Assembly (NCBI RefSeq): GCF_000381905.1
Contig: NZ_KB907246.1
Location: 124,001-188,000 of the forward strand
DNA from: Paenibacillus fonticola DSM 21315
GTDB taxonomy: Bacteria; Bacillota; Bacilli; Paenibacillales; Paenibacillaceae
Reading direction: 5' to 3'
DNA: 64,000 bases
The number at the start of each line of letters is the position of its first letter. The stretch's first letter is position 1. The notes beneath the pieces were generated by a model. The model was not told where the DNA came from and did no database searches. It saw nothing but the letters and a program-made list of their open reading frames with translations. A program made the position numbers and the translations under genes. Below, piece by piece: positions 45,671-55,212 of this stretch.

Positions 45671-48178
45671 ATGCTAGGAATAGTAAAGAAGATATTTGGC
45701 GACACGAATGAACGTGATGTCAAACGTCTTATGAAGACGGTGGACTTTATCAATACATTGGAACCGCAATTTGAGGCGTTATCGGACGAGCAGCTGCGAG
45801 GCAAAACAGCCGAGTTCCGCGAACGGATCGAGAAAGGGGAAACTCTTGAAGAACTGCTTCCTGAGGCATTTGCTACAGTAAGGGAAGCTTCGCGCAGAAC
45901 ACTGGGGATGCGTCATTTTGATGTACAACTAATCGGAGGCATGGCGCTCCATGAAGGCCGTATCGCAGAGATGAAAACCGGTGAAGGGAAAACATTGGTA
46001 GGTACCTTGCCGGTTTATTTGAATGCGCTCCTCGGCAAAGGCGTGCACGTCGTTACGGTGAACGATTATTTGGCTCAGCGCGACAGCGAGCAAATGGGCG
46101 AAATTTATAATTTTCTTGACATGACGGTGGGGGTAAACCTCAGCGGCATGGAGCATGCTGAAAAGCAGGAGGCCTATTCCTGCGATATTACTTACGGGAC
46201 GAATAATGAATTCGGCTTCGACTATTTGCGGGACAATATGGTGCTTTACAAAGAACAGATGGTTCAGCGTCCGCTCTATTTTTGTATCATTGACGAAGTG
46301 GACTCGATCCTCATTGACGAAGCGCGTACTCCGCTCATTATTTCAGGACAGGCTCAGAAGTCGACAGAGCTCTATTATACTGCCGATCGCTTTGTGAAGA
46401 AGCTGGTGCCAGAAGAGGATTATACGGTAGACATTAAGGTTAAATCCGTATCCCTGACGGACAAGGGAGCAGCCAAAGCCGAGAAGTTGTTCGGAATCGA
46501 TAACCTGTACGACCATTCGCACGTAACACTGAACCACCATGTCGTCCAGGCGCTTAAGGCGAACGTTATTATGAGACGCGACGTAGACTATGTTGTGACG
46601 GAAGACGAGGTCGTTATCGTCGATGAGTTTACAGGACGTTTGATGGCAGGACGCCGTTACAGTGAAGGTCTGCATCAGGCGATCGAAGCGAAGGAAGGCA
46701 TTGAAGTACAGAACGAGAGCATGACGCTGGCGACGATTACGTTCCAGAACTACTTCCGTATGTATCGCAAGCTCGCGGGCATGACCGGTACGGCCAAGAC
46801 CGAGGAAGAGGAATTCAAGAAAATCTACGGTCTTGAAGTGCTGCAGGTACCAACAAACCGTCCGAATATGCGCGTAGATATGCCGGATGTCGTCTATAAG
46901 AGCGAGGAAGGCAAATTCCGGGCAGTTGTAGAGGAAATCGTGAAGCGGCACAAGGAGAAGCAGCCGATCCTGGTAGGTACGGTATCGATCGAGAACTCCG
47001 AGCTGCTCTCTGCGATGCTGAAGCGTAAAGGAATACAGCATAAAGTGTTAAACGCGAAATATCATGCGGAGGAAGCTGAGATTATTTCGCGTGCAGGTGA
47101 GCCGAATTCGGTGACGATCGCTACGAACATGGCTGGCCGCGGTACGGATATTTTGCTTGGCGAAGGTGTGTCCGAAGTCGGGGGCCTGCACATTATCGGA
47201 ACCGAGCGCCATGAGTCGCGCCGGATCGATAACCAGCTGCGCGGACGGGCTGGACGCCAGGGCGACCCGGGCTCCACGCAATTTTATTTATCGCTTGGCG
47301 ATGAACTGATGAAGCGGTTTGGCGCCGATAACGTGCTCAATATGATGGAGCGCCTCGGATTTGAAGAGGATCAGCCGATCGAGAGCAAAATGATCACCCG
47401 GGCGATTGAATCAGCGCAGAAGCGGGTGGAAGGCAACAACTTCGACGTTCGTAAAGTCGTTTTGCAATACGACGACGTTATGAATCAGCAGCGGGAAATT
47501 ATTTATAAGCAGCGCCGCGAGCTGCTTGAATCCGACAACATTAAGCAAATTATTGTCGATATGATCAAACCGGTTATCGAGCGGGTGGTTGAAGCTCATA
47601 CCGCCGATGATATTCCGGAAAACTGGGAGCTGCAGGATGTAGCGGACTACATGAACGCTAAATTGCTGGATGATGGCTCCATTACTAAGGATGAGCTGTG
47701 GGGGAAAGAGCCGAGCGAGATGGTCGAGCACATTTTCTCCAAAGTCATGACTAAATACGATGTCCGCGAGGAAGCACTTGGACCGGAAATGGTTCGTGAA
47801 TTCGAGAAAGTTATCGCCCTGCGTGCAGTGGACAGCAAGTGGATGGATCACATTGATGCGATGGATCAGCTGCGTCAGGGGATACATCTCCGTGCCTACG
47901 GCGGAACGGATCCGCTTCGCGAATATCAATTCGAAGGCTATGAAATGTTCAATCAAATGGTAGCCAGCATTCAGGAAGAGGTTTCCACTTACATTATGAA
48001 GGCTCATGTCGAGAGCAACCAGGAGCGCCAGGCGGTTGTAGATGAGGATAAAATCTCTACAAGCGGCGAGCCGGCAGAGAAACGTCCGGTACAGCGCGGC
48101 GAGCAAATCGGACGCAACGATCCGTGCCCGTGCGGAAGCGGCAAGAAGTATAAGCACTGCCATGGGCAGAATGCATAA
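45671..48178 (+). CDS. secA: Preprotein translocase ATPase SecA
   Basis: SecA drives protein export through SecYEG. The 835-residue product has Walker [16 protein letters not shown] in '[20 protein letters not shown]', the second ATPase half with '[16 protein letters not shown]' and '[20 protein letters not shown]', and the C-terminal zinc motif [14 protein letters not shown]. The start is ATG 45671 after AAAGGGG. Confidence 0.98.
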   Translation: MLGIVKKIFGDTNERDVKRLMKTVDFINTLEPQFEALSDEQLRGKTAEFRERIEKGETLEELLPEAFATVREASRRTLGMRHFDVQLIGGMALHEGRIAEMKTGEGKTLVGTLPVYLNALLGKGVHVVTVNDYLAQRDSEQMGEIYNFLDMTVGVNLSGMEHAEKQEAYSCDITYGTNNEFGFDYLRDNMVLYKEQMVQRPLYFCIIDEVDSILIDEARTPLIISGQAQKSTELYYTADRFVKKLVPEEDYTVDIKVKSVSLTDKGAAKAEKLFGIDNLYDHSHVTLNHHVVQALKANVIMRRDVDYVVTEDEVVIVDEFTGRLMAGRRYSEGLHQAIEAKEGIEVQNESMTLATITFQNYFRMYRKLAGMTGTAKTEEEEFKKIYGLEVLQVPTNRPNMRVDMPDVVYKSEEGKFRAVVEEIVKRHKEKQPILVGTVSIENSELLSAMLKRKGIQHKVLNAKYHAEEAEIISRAGEPNSVTIATNMAGRGTDILLGEGVSEVGGLHIIGTERHESRRIDNQLRGRAGRQGDPGSTQFYLSLGDELMKRFGADNVLNMMERLGFEEDQPIESKMITRAIESAQKRVEGNNFDVRKVVLQYDDVMNQQREIIYKQRRELLESDNIKQIIVDMIKPVIERVVEAHTADDIPENWELQDVADYMNAKLLDDGSITKDELWGKEPSEMVEHIFSKVMTKYDVREEALGPEMVREFEKVIALRAVDSKWMDHIDAMDQLRQGIHLRAYGGTDPLREYQFEGYEMFNQMVASIQEEVSTYIMKAHVESNQERQAVVDEDKISTSGEPAEKRPVQRGEQIGRNDPCPCGSGKKYKHCHGQNA

Positions 48179-48317
48179 GATGGTTGGCCGATGATTTCGC
48201 GTGGCGTTGGTCCGCGGGAAAGCAGCCGATTACTAAGGCTGGAGCACTTTGCAGCACTTTGCATTTTAGAGGCACGGAGCATACCTTAAGTACAATTGGG
48301 AAGGTGAATGAACAACG

Positions 48318-49431
48318 ATGATCGACCCGAGCATTAAGCAGGATATGCGTGAAATCGCGAAGAAACTATCCAATCTTAGGGGGTCTCTTTGACTTAGATC
48401 TCAAGCACGAAATGATTGCAAACTTCGAGGATAAGATGGCGGCTCCCGATTTTTGGGACGATAATGACAAGGCGCAGGGAATCATTGCGGAGCTGAATGC
48501 TATCAAGTCCTCGGTAGATCAATACGAGGTGCTGCAGCAGGAGCATGAAGACTTGGTCATGATGGCCGAACTAGCAGATGAAGAGGGCGACGAAGAGCTG
48601 GTTGCCGATATCGGCCATTCCATCGAAACATTGCTGAAGAAGCTGGAGGATTTTGAGCTTCAACTGCTGCTTAGTGCACCTTACGATAAAATGAATGCCA
48701 TTCTCGAGCTGCATCCGGGAGCCGGAGGGACCGAGTCGCAGGACTGGGGCCAAATGCTGCTTCGCATGTATACCCGCTGGGCGGAGAAGCACGGCTTCAA
48801 GGTGGAAACGCTGGATTACCTTCCCGGAGATGAAGCGGGAATCAAGAGCGTGACACTGCTCATTAAAGGGTACAATGCTTATGGTTACCTGAAGGCAGAG
48901 AAAGGGGTGCACCGTCTGGTGCGGATATCTCCTTTTGACTCTTCGGGAAGAAGGCATACTTCGTTCGTGTCCTGTGATGTTGTTCCAGAAATTACGGATG
49001 ACGTGGATATTGAGGTTCGTACAGAAGATTTGAAAATCGATACGTACCGGGCCAGCGGAGCTGGCGGCCAGCACATTAATACGACGGATTCTGCCGTCCG
49101 CATTACCCACTTGCCTACAGGGATTGTGGTAACCTGTCAGAACGAACGCTCCCAGATCAAGAACCGGGAGCGGGCGATGACGATGCTCCGTTCCAAGCTG
49201 TACGAGCGCAAGATTGAGGAGCAGCAGAAGGAGCTGGATGAAATCCGTGGGGAGCAGTCCGATATCGCCTGGGGCAGTCAAATCCGGTCGTACGTTTTTC
49301 ATCCATACAGTATGGTAAAGGATCATCGCACTTCCGTGGAGACCGGGAATGTCGGAGCTGTTATGGATGGGGAATTGGATCCATTTATCGATGGATACCT
49401 GCGTAGTCAAATTCGAACCGAATCCGAATAA
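48318..49431 (+). CDS. prfB: Peptide chain release factor 2, with programmed +1 frameshift
   Basis: RF2 ends translation at UGA and UAA. Translation starts at ATG 48318 ([20 protein letters not shown]). It meets an in-frame TGA at 48390-48392 and must shift +1 to continue from GAC at 48391. The coding parts are therefore 48318-48389 and 48391-49431, giving 370 residues. The product has the SPF tripeptide region ([14 protein letters not shown]) for stop-codon reading and GGQ in [10 protein letters not shown] for peptide release. A gene call starting at 48349 in the shifted frame would miss the true N-terminus. The operon position after secA is conserved in Firmicutes. Confidence 0.96.
48378..48393 (+). 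promoter_or_regulatory. RF2 programmed frameshift site
   Basis: AGGGGG (48378-48383), a 3-nt spacer, CTT TGA C (48387-48393). The internal Shine-Dalgarno, slippery CTT and poor-context TGA match the classic prfB autoregulatory site: low RF2 lets ribosomes pause and slip +1. Confidence 0.95.
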
Positions 49432-49453
49432 TTGATTCACCAATTTATGAATG

Positions 49454-49490
49454 AATTCCTACACTGTGGTATGCGTGTAGGAATTTTTTT
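49454..49490 (+). terminator. Terminator of prfB
   Basis: AATTCCTACAC (49454-49464) pairs perfectly with GTGTAGGAATT (49475-49485), followed by a T run. Confidence 0.9.
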
Positions 49491-49515
49491 CGAGTATAAG
49501 CGAAGGAGGAATATT

Positions 49516-50412
49516 GTGTCATCGAAGTCACATAAACGCAGGCTGGGGGATTATATCCCCTTGAACGGCCCGGGTAGGCATGCGATAGATACGCTGATGA
49601 TCCTTTTGGGATCGTTTATTACGGCGATTGCTTTCAATCTGTTCCTCGTCCCGAGTGATATTGCTTCAGGCGGCGTGTCTGGTCTATCCATCATTGCCAA
49701 ATCGCTGTTTAATCTCGAGCCGGCCTACACCCAGTGGGCTTTGAATATACCGTTATTCGTGGCTGGATATATGATGTTAGGGCGGTATTATGCCCTCCGC
49801 TCATTATTGGGAACGATCGTGCTTCCACTGTTTGTATTTTTGACGAAAGACTGGCTTGCCCCCACAACGGATCTGCTGCTGGCTTCCCTTTACGGCGGGA
49901 TTGGCGTTGGGCTCGGGCTGGGGCTTGTATTCCGGGGACGAGGGTCCACGGGAGGGCTGTCTATTTTGGCGCAAATTATTCAAAAATACAGCGGGCTAAG
50001 CCTTTCGCTCTGCGTCGTGCTGATGGATGGTGCGGTCATTGCTCTGGCGGGAATCGTGTTATCCCCTGAAAAAGCGCTGTACGCTTTGATCGGCCTTTAC
50101 ATTACAGGGAAATTCATCGATATGATCGAGCTGGGCTTCAATTTTACGAAGGTAGCTTACATTATCGCGAGTAAACCGGATGAAATTTCCGATGCGATAC
50201 TGCATCATCTGGATCGGGGATTGACTAAGCTGTCCGCCCAAGGCGGCTATACGGGGGATAACCGAACCGTTCTGATGGTCGTTGTCGGCCAAAGCGAGGT
50301 GACGCGCCTCAAGACGCTCGTTCAGACCTTGGAGCCCACGGCGTTTGTTATCATCACTAATGCCCATGAGGTGCTGGGCGAGGGGTTTTCGCGTGCAAGG
50401 ATCGGGAAGTGA
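49516..50412 (+). CDS. YitT family membrane protein
   Basis: The start is GTG 49516 after AAGGAGGA; the upstream open frame runs through the prfB terminator. The 298-residue product has several membrane helices ('LMILLGSFITAIAFNLFLVP', 'GGIGVGLGLGLVFRGRGSTG') and a cytoplasmic C-terminal DUF2179 domain ('VAYIIASKPDEISDAILHHL', 'LMVVVGQSEVTRLKTLVQTL'). This is the YitT/YvjA type. Transport function is not established. Confidence 0.9.
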   Translation: MSSKSHKRRLGDYIPLNGPGRHAIDTLMILLGSFITAIAFNLFLVPSDIASGGVSGLSIIAKSLFNLEPAYTQWALNIPLFVAGYMMLGRYYALRSLLGTIVLPLFVFLTKDWLAPTTDLLLASLYGGIGVGLGLGLVFRGRGSTGGLSILAQIIQKYSGLSLSLCVVLMDGAVIALAGIVLSPEKALYALIGLYITGKFIDMIELGFNFTKVAYIIASKPDEISDAILHHLDRGLTKLSAQGGYTGDNRTVLMVVVGQSEVTRLKTLVQTLEPTAFVIITNAHEVLGEGFSRARIGK

Positions 50413-50456
50413 CGTTACATTTATTTGCATTTTGTGGGGATTGTGCAGGGGTGGGG

Positions 50457-50484
50457 GATCCGGACGTTATTCCGGGTCTTTTTG
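50457..50484 (+). terminator. Terminator of the YitT-type gene
   Basis: GATCCGGA (50457-50464) pairs with TCCGGGTC (50471-50478), one wobble, followed by TTTTT. Confidence 0.75.
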
Positions 50485-50529
50485 GTTTATGAGGCGAGGG
50501 CGGCGGAAGGAAGGTTGTAAAAAGGGCCG

Positions 50530-50890
50530 GGGCCGGTAGGTCAGGGGCTGAAGGTAGGAAGAGCTAGAGCTGAGGAGCCGAAGTAACTCAGGAGCTCAGG
50601 AGCTGAACGAAGACTCAAGAGCTCAAGAGCACAAAATTAAAGAGCCGAAGACTCAAGGGCTCAAGAGCACAGAAGTTGAAGAGCCGAAGTAACTCAAAGC
50701 TCAAAAGTTGAAGAGCCCAGGAACTCAAAGCTCAAAAGTTGAAGGGCCCAGGAACTCAAGAGCCGAAGAGCTTCAGAGCTCCAGAGCTCCAGAGCCCGAG
50801 AGCACAGGAGCCCAAGTAACTTCAAAGCACAAGAACTCAAGAAACTCCAGAGCCATAAGAGCACAAGAGCTAAAGGCCCAGGTATCTCGG
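50530..50890 (+). repeat. GAGCTC/AAGAGC-type degenerate repeat tract
   Basis: About 350 bp of imperfect repeats built from CTCAAGAGC, AGGAGCTC and GCACAAGAGC, e.g. AACTCAAAGCTCAAAAGTTG twice (about 50691-50750). No ribosome binding site accompanies any open frame. Confidence 0.8.
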
Positions 50891-50981
50891 CAGAGATTCT
50901 CTTTGTTTATACAACCGACTCGCGGGTGCATTACTAACTGTATTTGTTGTATTTAATTTTGCAATTTATCGCCGGATACCG

Positions 50982-51069
50982 AATTAGTTGGATTTCTTGT
51001 CCTTAAAATGAACTTATAAGGCGGGTAAGTGGAAAAGGCAAGTTTTAAGTACGCGGAATCCAATTAATT
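50982..51069. repeat. ~85-bp palindromic intergenic element, copy 3
   Basis: The left arm AATTAGTTGGATTTCTTGTC... (50982-51008) and the right arm ...GCGGAATCCAATTAATT (51043-51069) are inverted copies with 22 of 27 bases matching. The centre has TGAACT...GTAAGT...AAAA, as in copy 1. An extra reverse arm, GGCATGAAATCCATCTACTT, follows at 51101-51120. Confidence 0.65.
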
Positions 51070-51229
51070 CGCGGAACGGCCCCAATGAGCATGAAATAGA
51101 GGCATGAAATCCATCTACTTCACCTACACAACAATTGCTACTCGCTCGACAGTGCGCCAAAAGTTACTACTTTACAATAAGTCACTTAGTTACAACCTCT
51201 CACCACGATCAATAGCTGCTTTTTACCAC

Positions 51230-51560
51230 TATCCTCGCATTACGCCTTACTACACTACACTACATTACACCTCACTTCGCCTCACTTGCCCACTAACCTC
51301 TCACAAACTACCTCATCACTTACCTCGTCAGTTGCTCCACCAACTACCTTACTACTTACCTCACCACTTGCTCCACAAGCTACCTCATCACTTACCTCGC
51401 CCCTAACCTCACTTGTCCACTATTAGCCTTACAAACTACCTCAACTACCTCACCACCTACCTTACCACTTCCCCCGCCATTTGCTCCACAAACTGCCTAC
51501 TATCTCCCCAACTACCGCACCTGTACCCTCTATAACACTTGTCTGCTCCTCCAACTCACC
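51230..51560 (+). repeat. CTACCTCAxCACTT-type degenerate repeat tract
   Basis: Pyrimidine-rich repeats such as CTACCTCATCACTTACCTCG and CACCAACTACCTTACTACTT recur with a period near 11-12 bp. The open frame at 51104-51406 is mostly translated repeat and has no Shine-Dalgarno. The remainder up to 51700 shows nothing else. Confidence 0.8.
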
Positions 51561-51713
51561 CTGTAACCTCGACCTATTCCACCTGCTTTGTCCAAATCCA
51601 ATTTCAGCATTAAACGCCTAAACTTCTCCTTCATATACTAAATAGCCAGTCGAAATAGCAGTCGCAATAGCCATCCGAAATAGTCAGCCACAAAAAAAGT
51701 AAAATTGTTACAA

Positions 51714-51762
51714 TAAATAATTATGCAACCCGGTTGTATTTATATAAGTATAATCGTATAAT
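51714..51762 (+). promoter_or_regulatory. Arginine operon promoter with two candidate ARG boxes
   Basis: The promoter is TTGTAT (51734-51739), 17-bp spacer, TATAAT (51757-51762). TAAATAATTATGCA (51714-51727) matches the ArgR consensus TGAATWWWWATTCA at 12 of 14. A weaker box, TGTATTTATATAAG (51735-51748; 10 of 14), overlaps the -35. Their centres are 21 bp apart, the spacing of tandem ARG boxes in known ArgR operators. Confidence 0.6.
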
Positions 51763-51879
51763 AATACATATTTTACTTTCGGATAGCAAGAGAGCAGGGA
51801 ACGCAGGCGGTAATACCGAATTGTAGGGAGAGAGAACAAGAAGAGAACAGCAGTAAGCATGGAAAGTGAGGAGAACAAA

Positions 51880-52932
51880 GTGAACGCAAACAAAGTAAAG
51901 GTCGCTATTGTCGGTTCCACAGGATATGGGGGTGTGGAGCTGATTCGTTTTTTATTGGGTCATCCGCAAGCGGAGATCGTATCCGTCATTTCGGCTTCAA
52001 GTGCTGGAGTGCCAATTTCGGAAGGATTTCCGCACTTGTCTGAAATTGTGGTTAAGGATTTGGACGGGGTAAACCCTGCTGAAATCGCCAAAAAAGCGGA
52101 TATTGTTTTTACGGCGACACCTTCCGGTGTCAGCAGCAAATTAGTGCCTCAACTGCTGGAGACCGATGTGAAAGTGATCGATTTATCGGGCGATTTTCGC
52201 ATTAAGGACGGCTCGGTTTATGAAGCCTGGTACAAACATGAGGCCCCGGCTGACCGCTTTCTTGAGCAGGCAGTGTACGGACTGTGCGAAATTAACGGGG
52301 ACGATGTCGCGGGAACCGAGTTCATTTCGAACCCAGGCTGTTATCCGACGGCGGCATTGCTGGGGCTGATCCCGGCATTAAGCGCCGGGTGGATCGACCC
52401 GGCGACGATTATTATCGACGCCAAATCCGGTGTTTCCGGAGCGGGCAGAGGAACCAGCCTGACATCGCATTACGCAGAAATGAATGAAAATTTTAAAGCG
52501 TATAAAATCAACAAGCACCAGCATATACCGGAAATTGAGCAGAGCTTGACGCTCATTGCGGGCGAACCGGTCACGATAACCTTCACCACGCATTTGGTCC
52601 CGATGACACGGGGGATTATGTGCACAATGTACGCTCAGTTAAAAGGGCCTTACACCGATGAGGATTTAACCGAGCTGTATCGCCAGTATTATGAAGGAAG
52701 ACCTTTCGTACGCATTCGGGAAGCGGGCAAATGGCCAGCGACGAAGGAAGTATTCGGTTCTAACTATTGTGATATCGGCTTTGCCGTCGACCATCGGACC
52801 GGAAGATTAACGATCGTGTCCGTCATCGATAACGTCGTTAAGGGGGCCGCAGGTCAGGCTATTCAAAATATGAATCTAATGATGGGCTGGGATGAGACGA
52901 CAGGGCTGAAGCTAAGTCCCGTTTATCCGTAA
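51880..52932 (+). CDS. argC: N-acetyl-gamma-glutamyl-phosphate reductase
   Basis: ArgC reduces N-acetylglutamyl phosphate with NADPH (third step to ornithine). I favour GTG 51880, 6 nt after GAGGAG; ATG 51859 is in frame but has a poor ribosome binding site. The 350-residue product has the nucleotide-binding 'VKVAIVGSTGYGGVELIRFL' and the catalytic Cys in NPGCYPT. First gene of the arginine cluster. Confidence 0.95.
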   Translation: MNANKVKVAIVGSTGYGGVELIRFLLGHPQAEIVSVISASSAGVPISEGFPHLSEIVVKDLDGVNPAEIAKKADIVFTATPSGVSSKLVPQLLETDVKVIDLSGDFRIKDGSVYEAWYKHEAPADRFLEQAVYGLCEINGDDVAGTEFISNPGCYPTAALLGLIPALSAGWIDPATIIIDAKSGVSGAGRGTSLTSHYAEMNENFKAYKINKHQHIPEIEQSLTLIAGEPVTITFTTHLVPMTRGIMCTMYAQLKGPYTDEDLTELYRQYYEGRPFVRIREAGKWPATKEVFGSNYCDIGFAVDHRTGRLTIVSVIDNVVKGAAGQAIQNMNLMMGWDETTGLKLSPVYP

Positions 52933-52950
52933 TATCGAGAGGAGAGCGTC

Positions 52951-54189
52951 ATGGGAGAAGCTAGTAAGTTTACGGTTGTAACAGAAGGTACGATTACGAC
53001 GCCGCAAGGGTTTAAGGCAGGCGGACTGCATTGTGGTCTGAAAAAAACATCGCGCAACGATTTGGGCGCCATCGTTTGTGAGGTTCCTGCCGTGGCTGCG
53101 GCTGTATATACACTGAACTTGGTCCAGGCCGCACCGCTCAAGGTGACGCGCCAGAGCCTCGCATCGGGCGACGGCCAACTTCTGCGGGCGGTCGTCGTGA
53201 ACAGCGGCAACGCTAACGCCTGCACGGGCAAGCAGGGCGAGGAGGACGCCTACGCGATGCGCGCGGCGGCGGCCGAAGCCTTTGGACTGCAGCCGGAGGA
53301 GGTCGCCGTGGCGTCGACCGGCGTCATCGGCGAGCTGCTGCCGATGGAGCGGGTAAATGCGGGAATTCAGAAGCTTCCGGCTGCGCTGTCGGCGGCGGCT
53401 GATGGAGCGGATGAATTTTGCCAGGCGATCCTGACGACCGACCTCGTCAAAAAAGAAGTTTGCGTGACACTAAACGTGGATGGCCGCAAAGTGAGCATCG
53501 CCGGAGCGGCAAAAGGCTCGGGGATGATCCATCCGAACATGGCGACGATGCTCGGCTTTGTGACGACCGATGCGGTTGTTGATCCTGCCGCGCTGCAGGG
53601 TCTGCTGGGCGCGACGACGGATGTCACCTTCAATATGATTACAGTGGACGGCGATACGAGCACCAACGATATGCTCCTGGCGATGTCCAGCGGACTTGCC
53701 GGCAATGAAAGGTTAACGCCGGAGCATCCTGATTGGGACCCTTTCGCGGCGGCTTTCCGCTACGTGTGCGAATATCTCGCTAAAGCGATCGCCCGCGATG
53801 GCGAAGGAGCATCCCGGCTTGTTGAAGTGAATGTCCAAGGGGCAATTAGCGACTTGTCGGCCCGCGCCATTGCCAAGACGGTCATCGGCTCCAGCCTGGT
53901 GAAGTCAGCCGTGTTCGGCGCTGATGCGAACTGGGGCCGCATTATTGCGGCAGTGGGCCGCGCCGGTGAGCCGGTGAACCCGGAAACGGTGGATATTTCA
54001 CTCGGCAGCATTAATGTGCTGACAGGATCCCGGCCGATTCCTTTTGATGAAGATGAAGCACTTGCCTACTTGCAGGGCGACACGGTAGTCATTCAGGTTC
54101 ACCTGCATCACGGCGACGGCCAGGCGACAGCTTGGGGCTGTGATTTGACGTATGACTATGTACGAATTAATGCGGCTTACCGCACTTAA
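52951..54189 (+). CDS. argJ: Glutamate N-acetyltransferase / amino-acid acetyltransferase ArgJ
   Basis: ArgJ transfers acetyl from N-acetylornithine to glutamate, recycling the acetyl group; many are bifunctional. The 412-residue precursor has the self-cleavage site GMIHPNMATMLGF, where Thr becomes the nucleophile of the beta chain, and 'NSGNANACTG' upstream. The start is ATG 52951 after GAGAGGAGAG. No separate argA or argE is in the cluster, which fits the acetyl-cycle route. Confidence 0.96.
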   Translation: MGEASKFTVVTEGTITTPQGFKAGGLHCGLKKTSRNDLGAIVCEVPAVAAAVYTLNLVQAAPLKVTRQSLASGDGQLLRAVVVNSGNANACTGKQGEEDAYAMRAAAAEAFGLQPEEVAVASTGVIGELLPMERVNAGIQKLPAALSAAADGADEFCQAILTTDLVKKEVCVTLNVDGRKVSIAGAAKGSGMIHPNMATMLGFVTTDAVVDPAALQGLLGATTDVTFNMITVDGDTSTNDMLLAMSSGLAGNERLTPEHPDWDPFAAAFRYVCEYLAKAIARDGEGASRLVEVNVQGAISDLSARAIAKTVIGSSLVKSAVFGADANWGRIIAAVGRAGEPVNPETVDISLGSINVLTGSRPIPFDEDEALAYLQGDTVVIQVHLHHGDGQATAWGCDLTYDYVRINAAYRT

Positions 54190-54275
54190 CTATGTTAACA
54201 ATGAGTATTCGAGTGAAAAGAGTGTTCGACTGAAAAAATAAGTTTTAATGAGATTCGGAGAGGGGATTTGGAGCG

Positions 54276-55115
54276 ATGAGAACAGCGCTTGATCACAACC
54301 AGAACATAGACGGCCAGCATGCGGCAAATGGAACGTTCGTCATGAAGTGCGGAGGCAGCACGCTTGCAGAGCTTCCTGACTCCTTTTTCGAGGATCTGGC
54401 GAAGCTGCAGCAGGGTGGAGTACAGCCGATTATCGTTCATGGCGGCGGACCGGCTATTTCCGACAACCTCGGCAAGCTCGGCATTGAAACGAAATTTGTA
54501 AACGGACTGCGGTACACGTCGGAAGATGTTTTGGACGTCGTAGAAATGGTGCTTGCTGGAAGCATCAACAAAAGCATCGTGCGGCGCATCGGGCAATCCG
54601 GCGGCAAGGCGCTCGGCCTGTCCGGAAGCGACGGGCAGTTAATTACGGCTCAGCCTGTGGCCGCCAGCGCTGAGGTGGGGCTTGTCGGCGACGTAACCTC
54701 GGTCAATACGGCGTTAGTCGAAGGCGTGGCAAAGCTAGGGTACATGCCTGTCATTGCTCCGATTGGCGTGGATGCGCAGGGGCAGCGCTACAACATTAAT
54801 GCGGATACGGCGGCCGGTGCGGTAGCGTCTGAGCTCGGAGTGGAGCGGATGATCGTCGTGACGGATGTTCCAGGCATTTTAAAAACCGTCAACGGTGAAA
54901 AAAGAGTGCTCCCCACCGTAACCGTGCAGGAAATCGAAGATATGATCCAAACCGGCGAAATCTACGGCGGGATGATACCGAAAGTCCGGGCCGCGATCGC
55001 CTGTATTCATGGCAAAGTGCAGGAGGTCGTCATCGTGGACGGTAGCGTTCCGGGCATTTTGAGCCGTGTGCTCTCCGGGGAGGAAATCGGCACTAAAATC
55101 GTCCGGATGCAGTAG
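54276..55115 (+). CDS. argB: Acetylglutamate kinase
   Basis: ArgB phosphorylates N-acetylglutamate, the usual control point of the pathway. The 279-residue product has the kinase phosphate loop 'FVMKCGGSTL', 'IIVHGGGPAISDNLGKLGIE' and 'YNINADTAAGAVASELG'. The ~20 residues before the core are extra. The start is ATG 54276 after TTTGGAG, 86 nt after argJ. Confidence 0.95.
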   Translation: MRTALDHNQNIDGQHAANGTFVMKCGGSTLAELPDSFFEDLAKLQQGGVQPIIVHGGGPAISDNLGKLGIETKFVNGLRYTSEDVLDVVEMVLAGSINKSIVRRIGQSGGKALGLSGSDGQLITAQPVAASAEVGLVGDVTSVNTALVEGVAKLGYMPVIAPIGVDAQGQRYNINADTAAGAVASELGVERMIVVTDVPGILKTVNGEKRVLPTVTVQEIEDMIQTGEIYGGMIPKVRAAIACIHGKVQEVVIVDGSVPGILSRVLSGEEIGTKIVRMQ

Positions 55116-55212
55116 CCTGTCATTCCGGTCTGCGTTATAGTAAAAAGAGCGAAAAAAAGAGAATGATATAAAGATAGTTTTATTTTCATCCAAACGATAG
55201 GAGTTGAAAAGC

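Noticed and set aside
51104-51406. 100-codon open frame in the CTACCTCA tract
   Set aside because: Most of it is repeat-derived Leu/Pro/His, with no Shine-Dalgarno.
51763-51879. T-box leader before argC
   Set aside because: The leader is only ~110 nt, with no T-box motif and no terminator hairpin.
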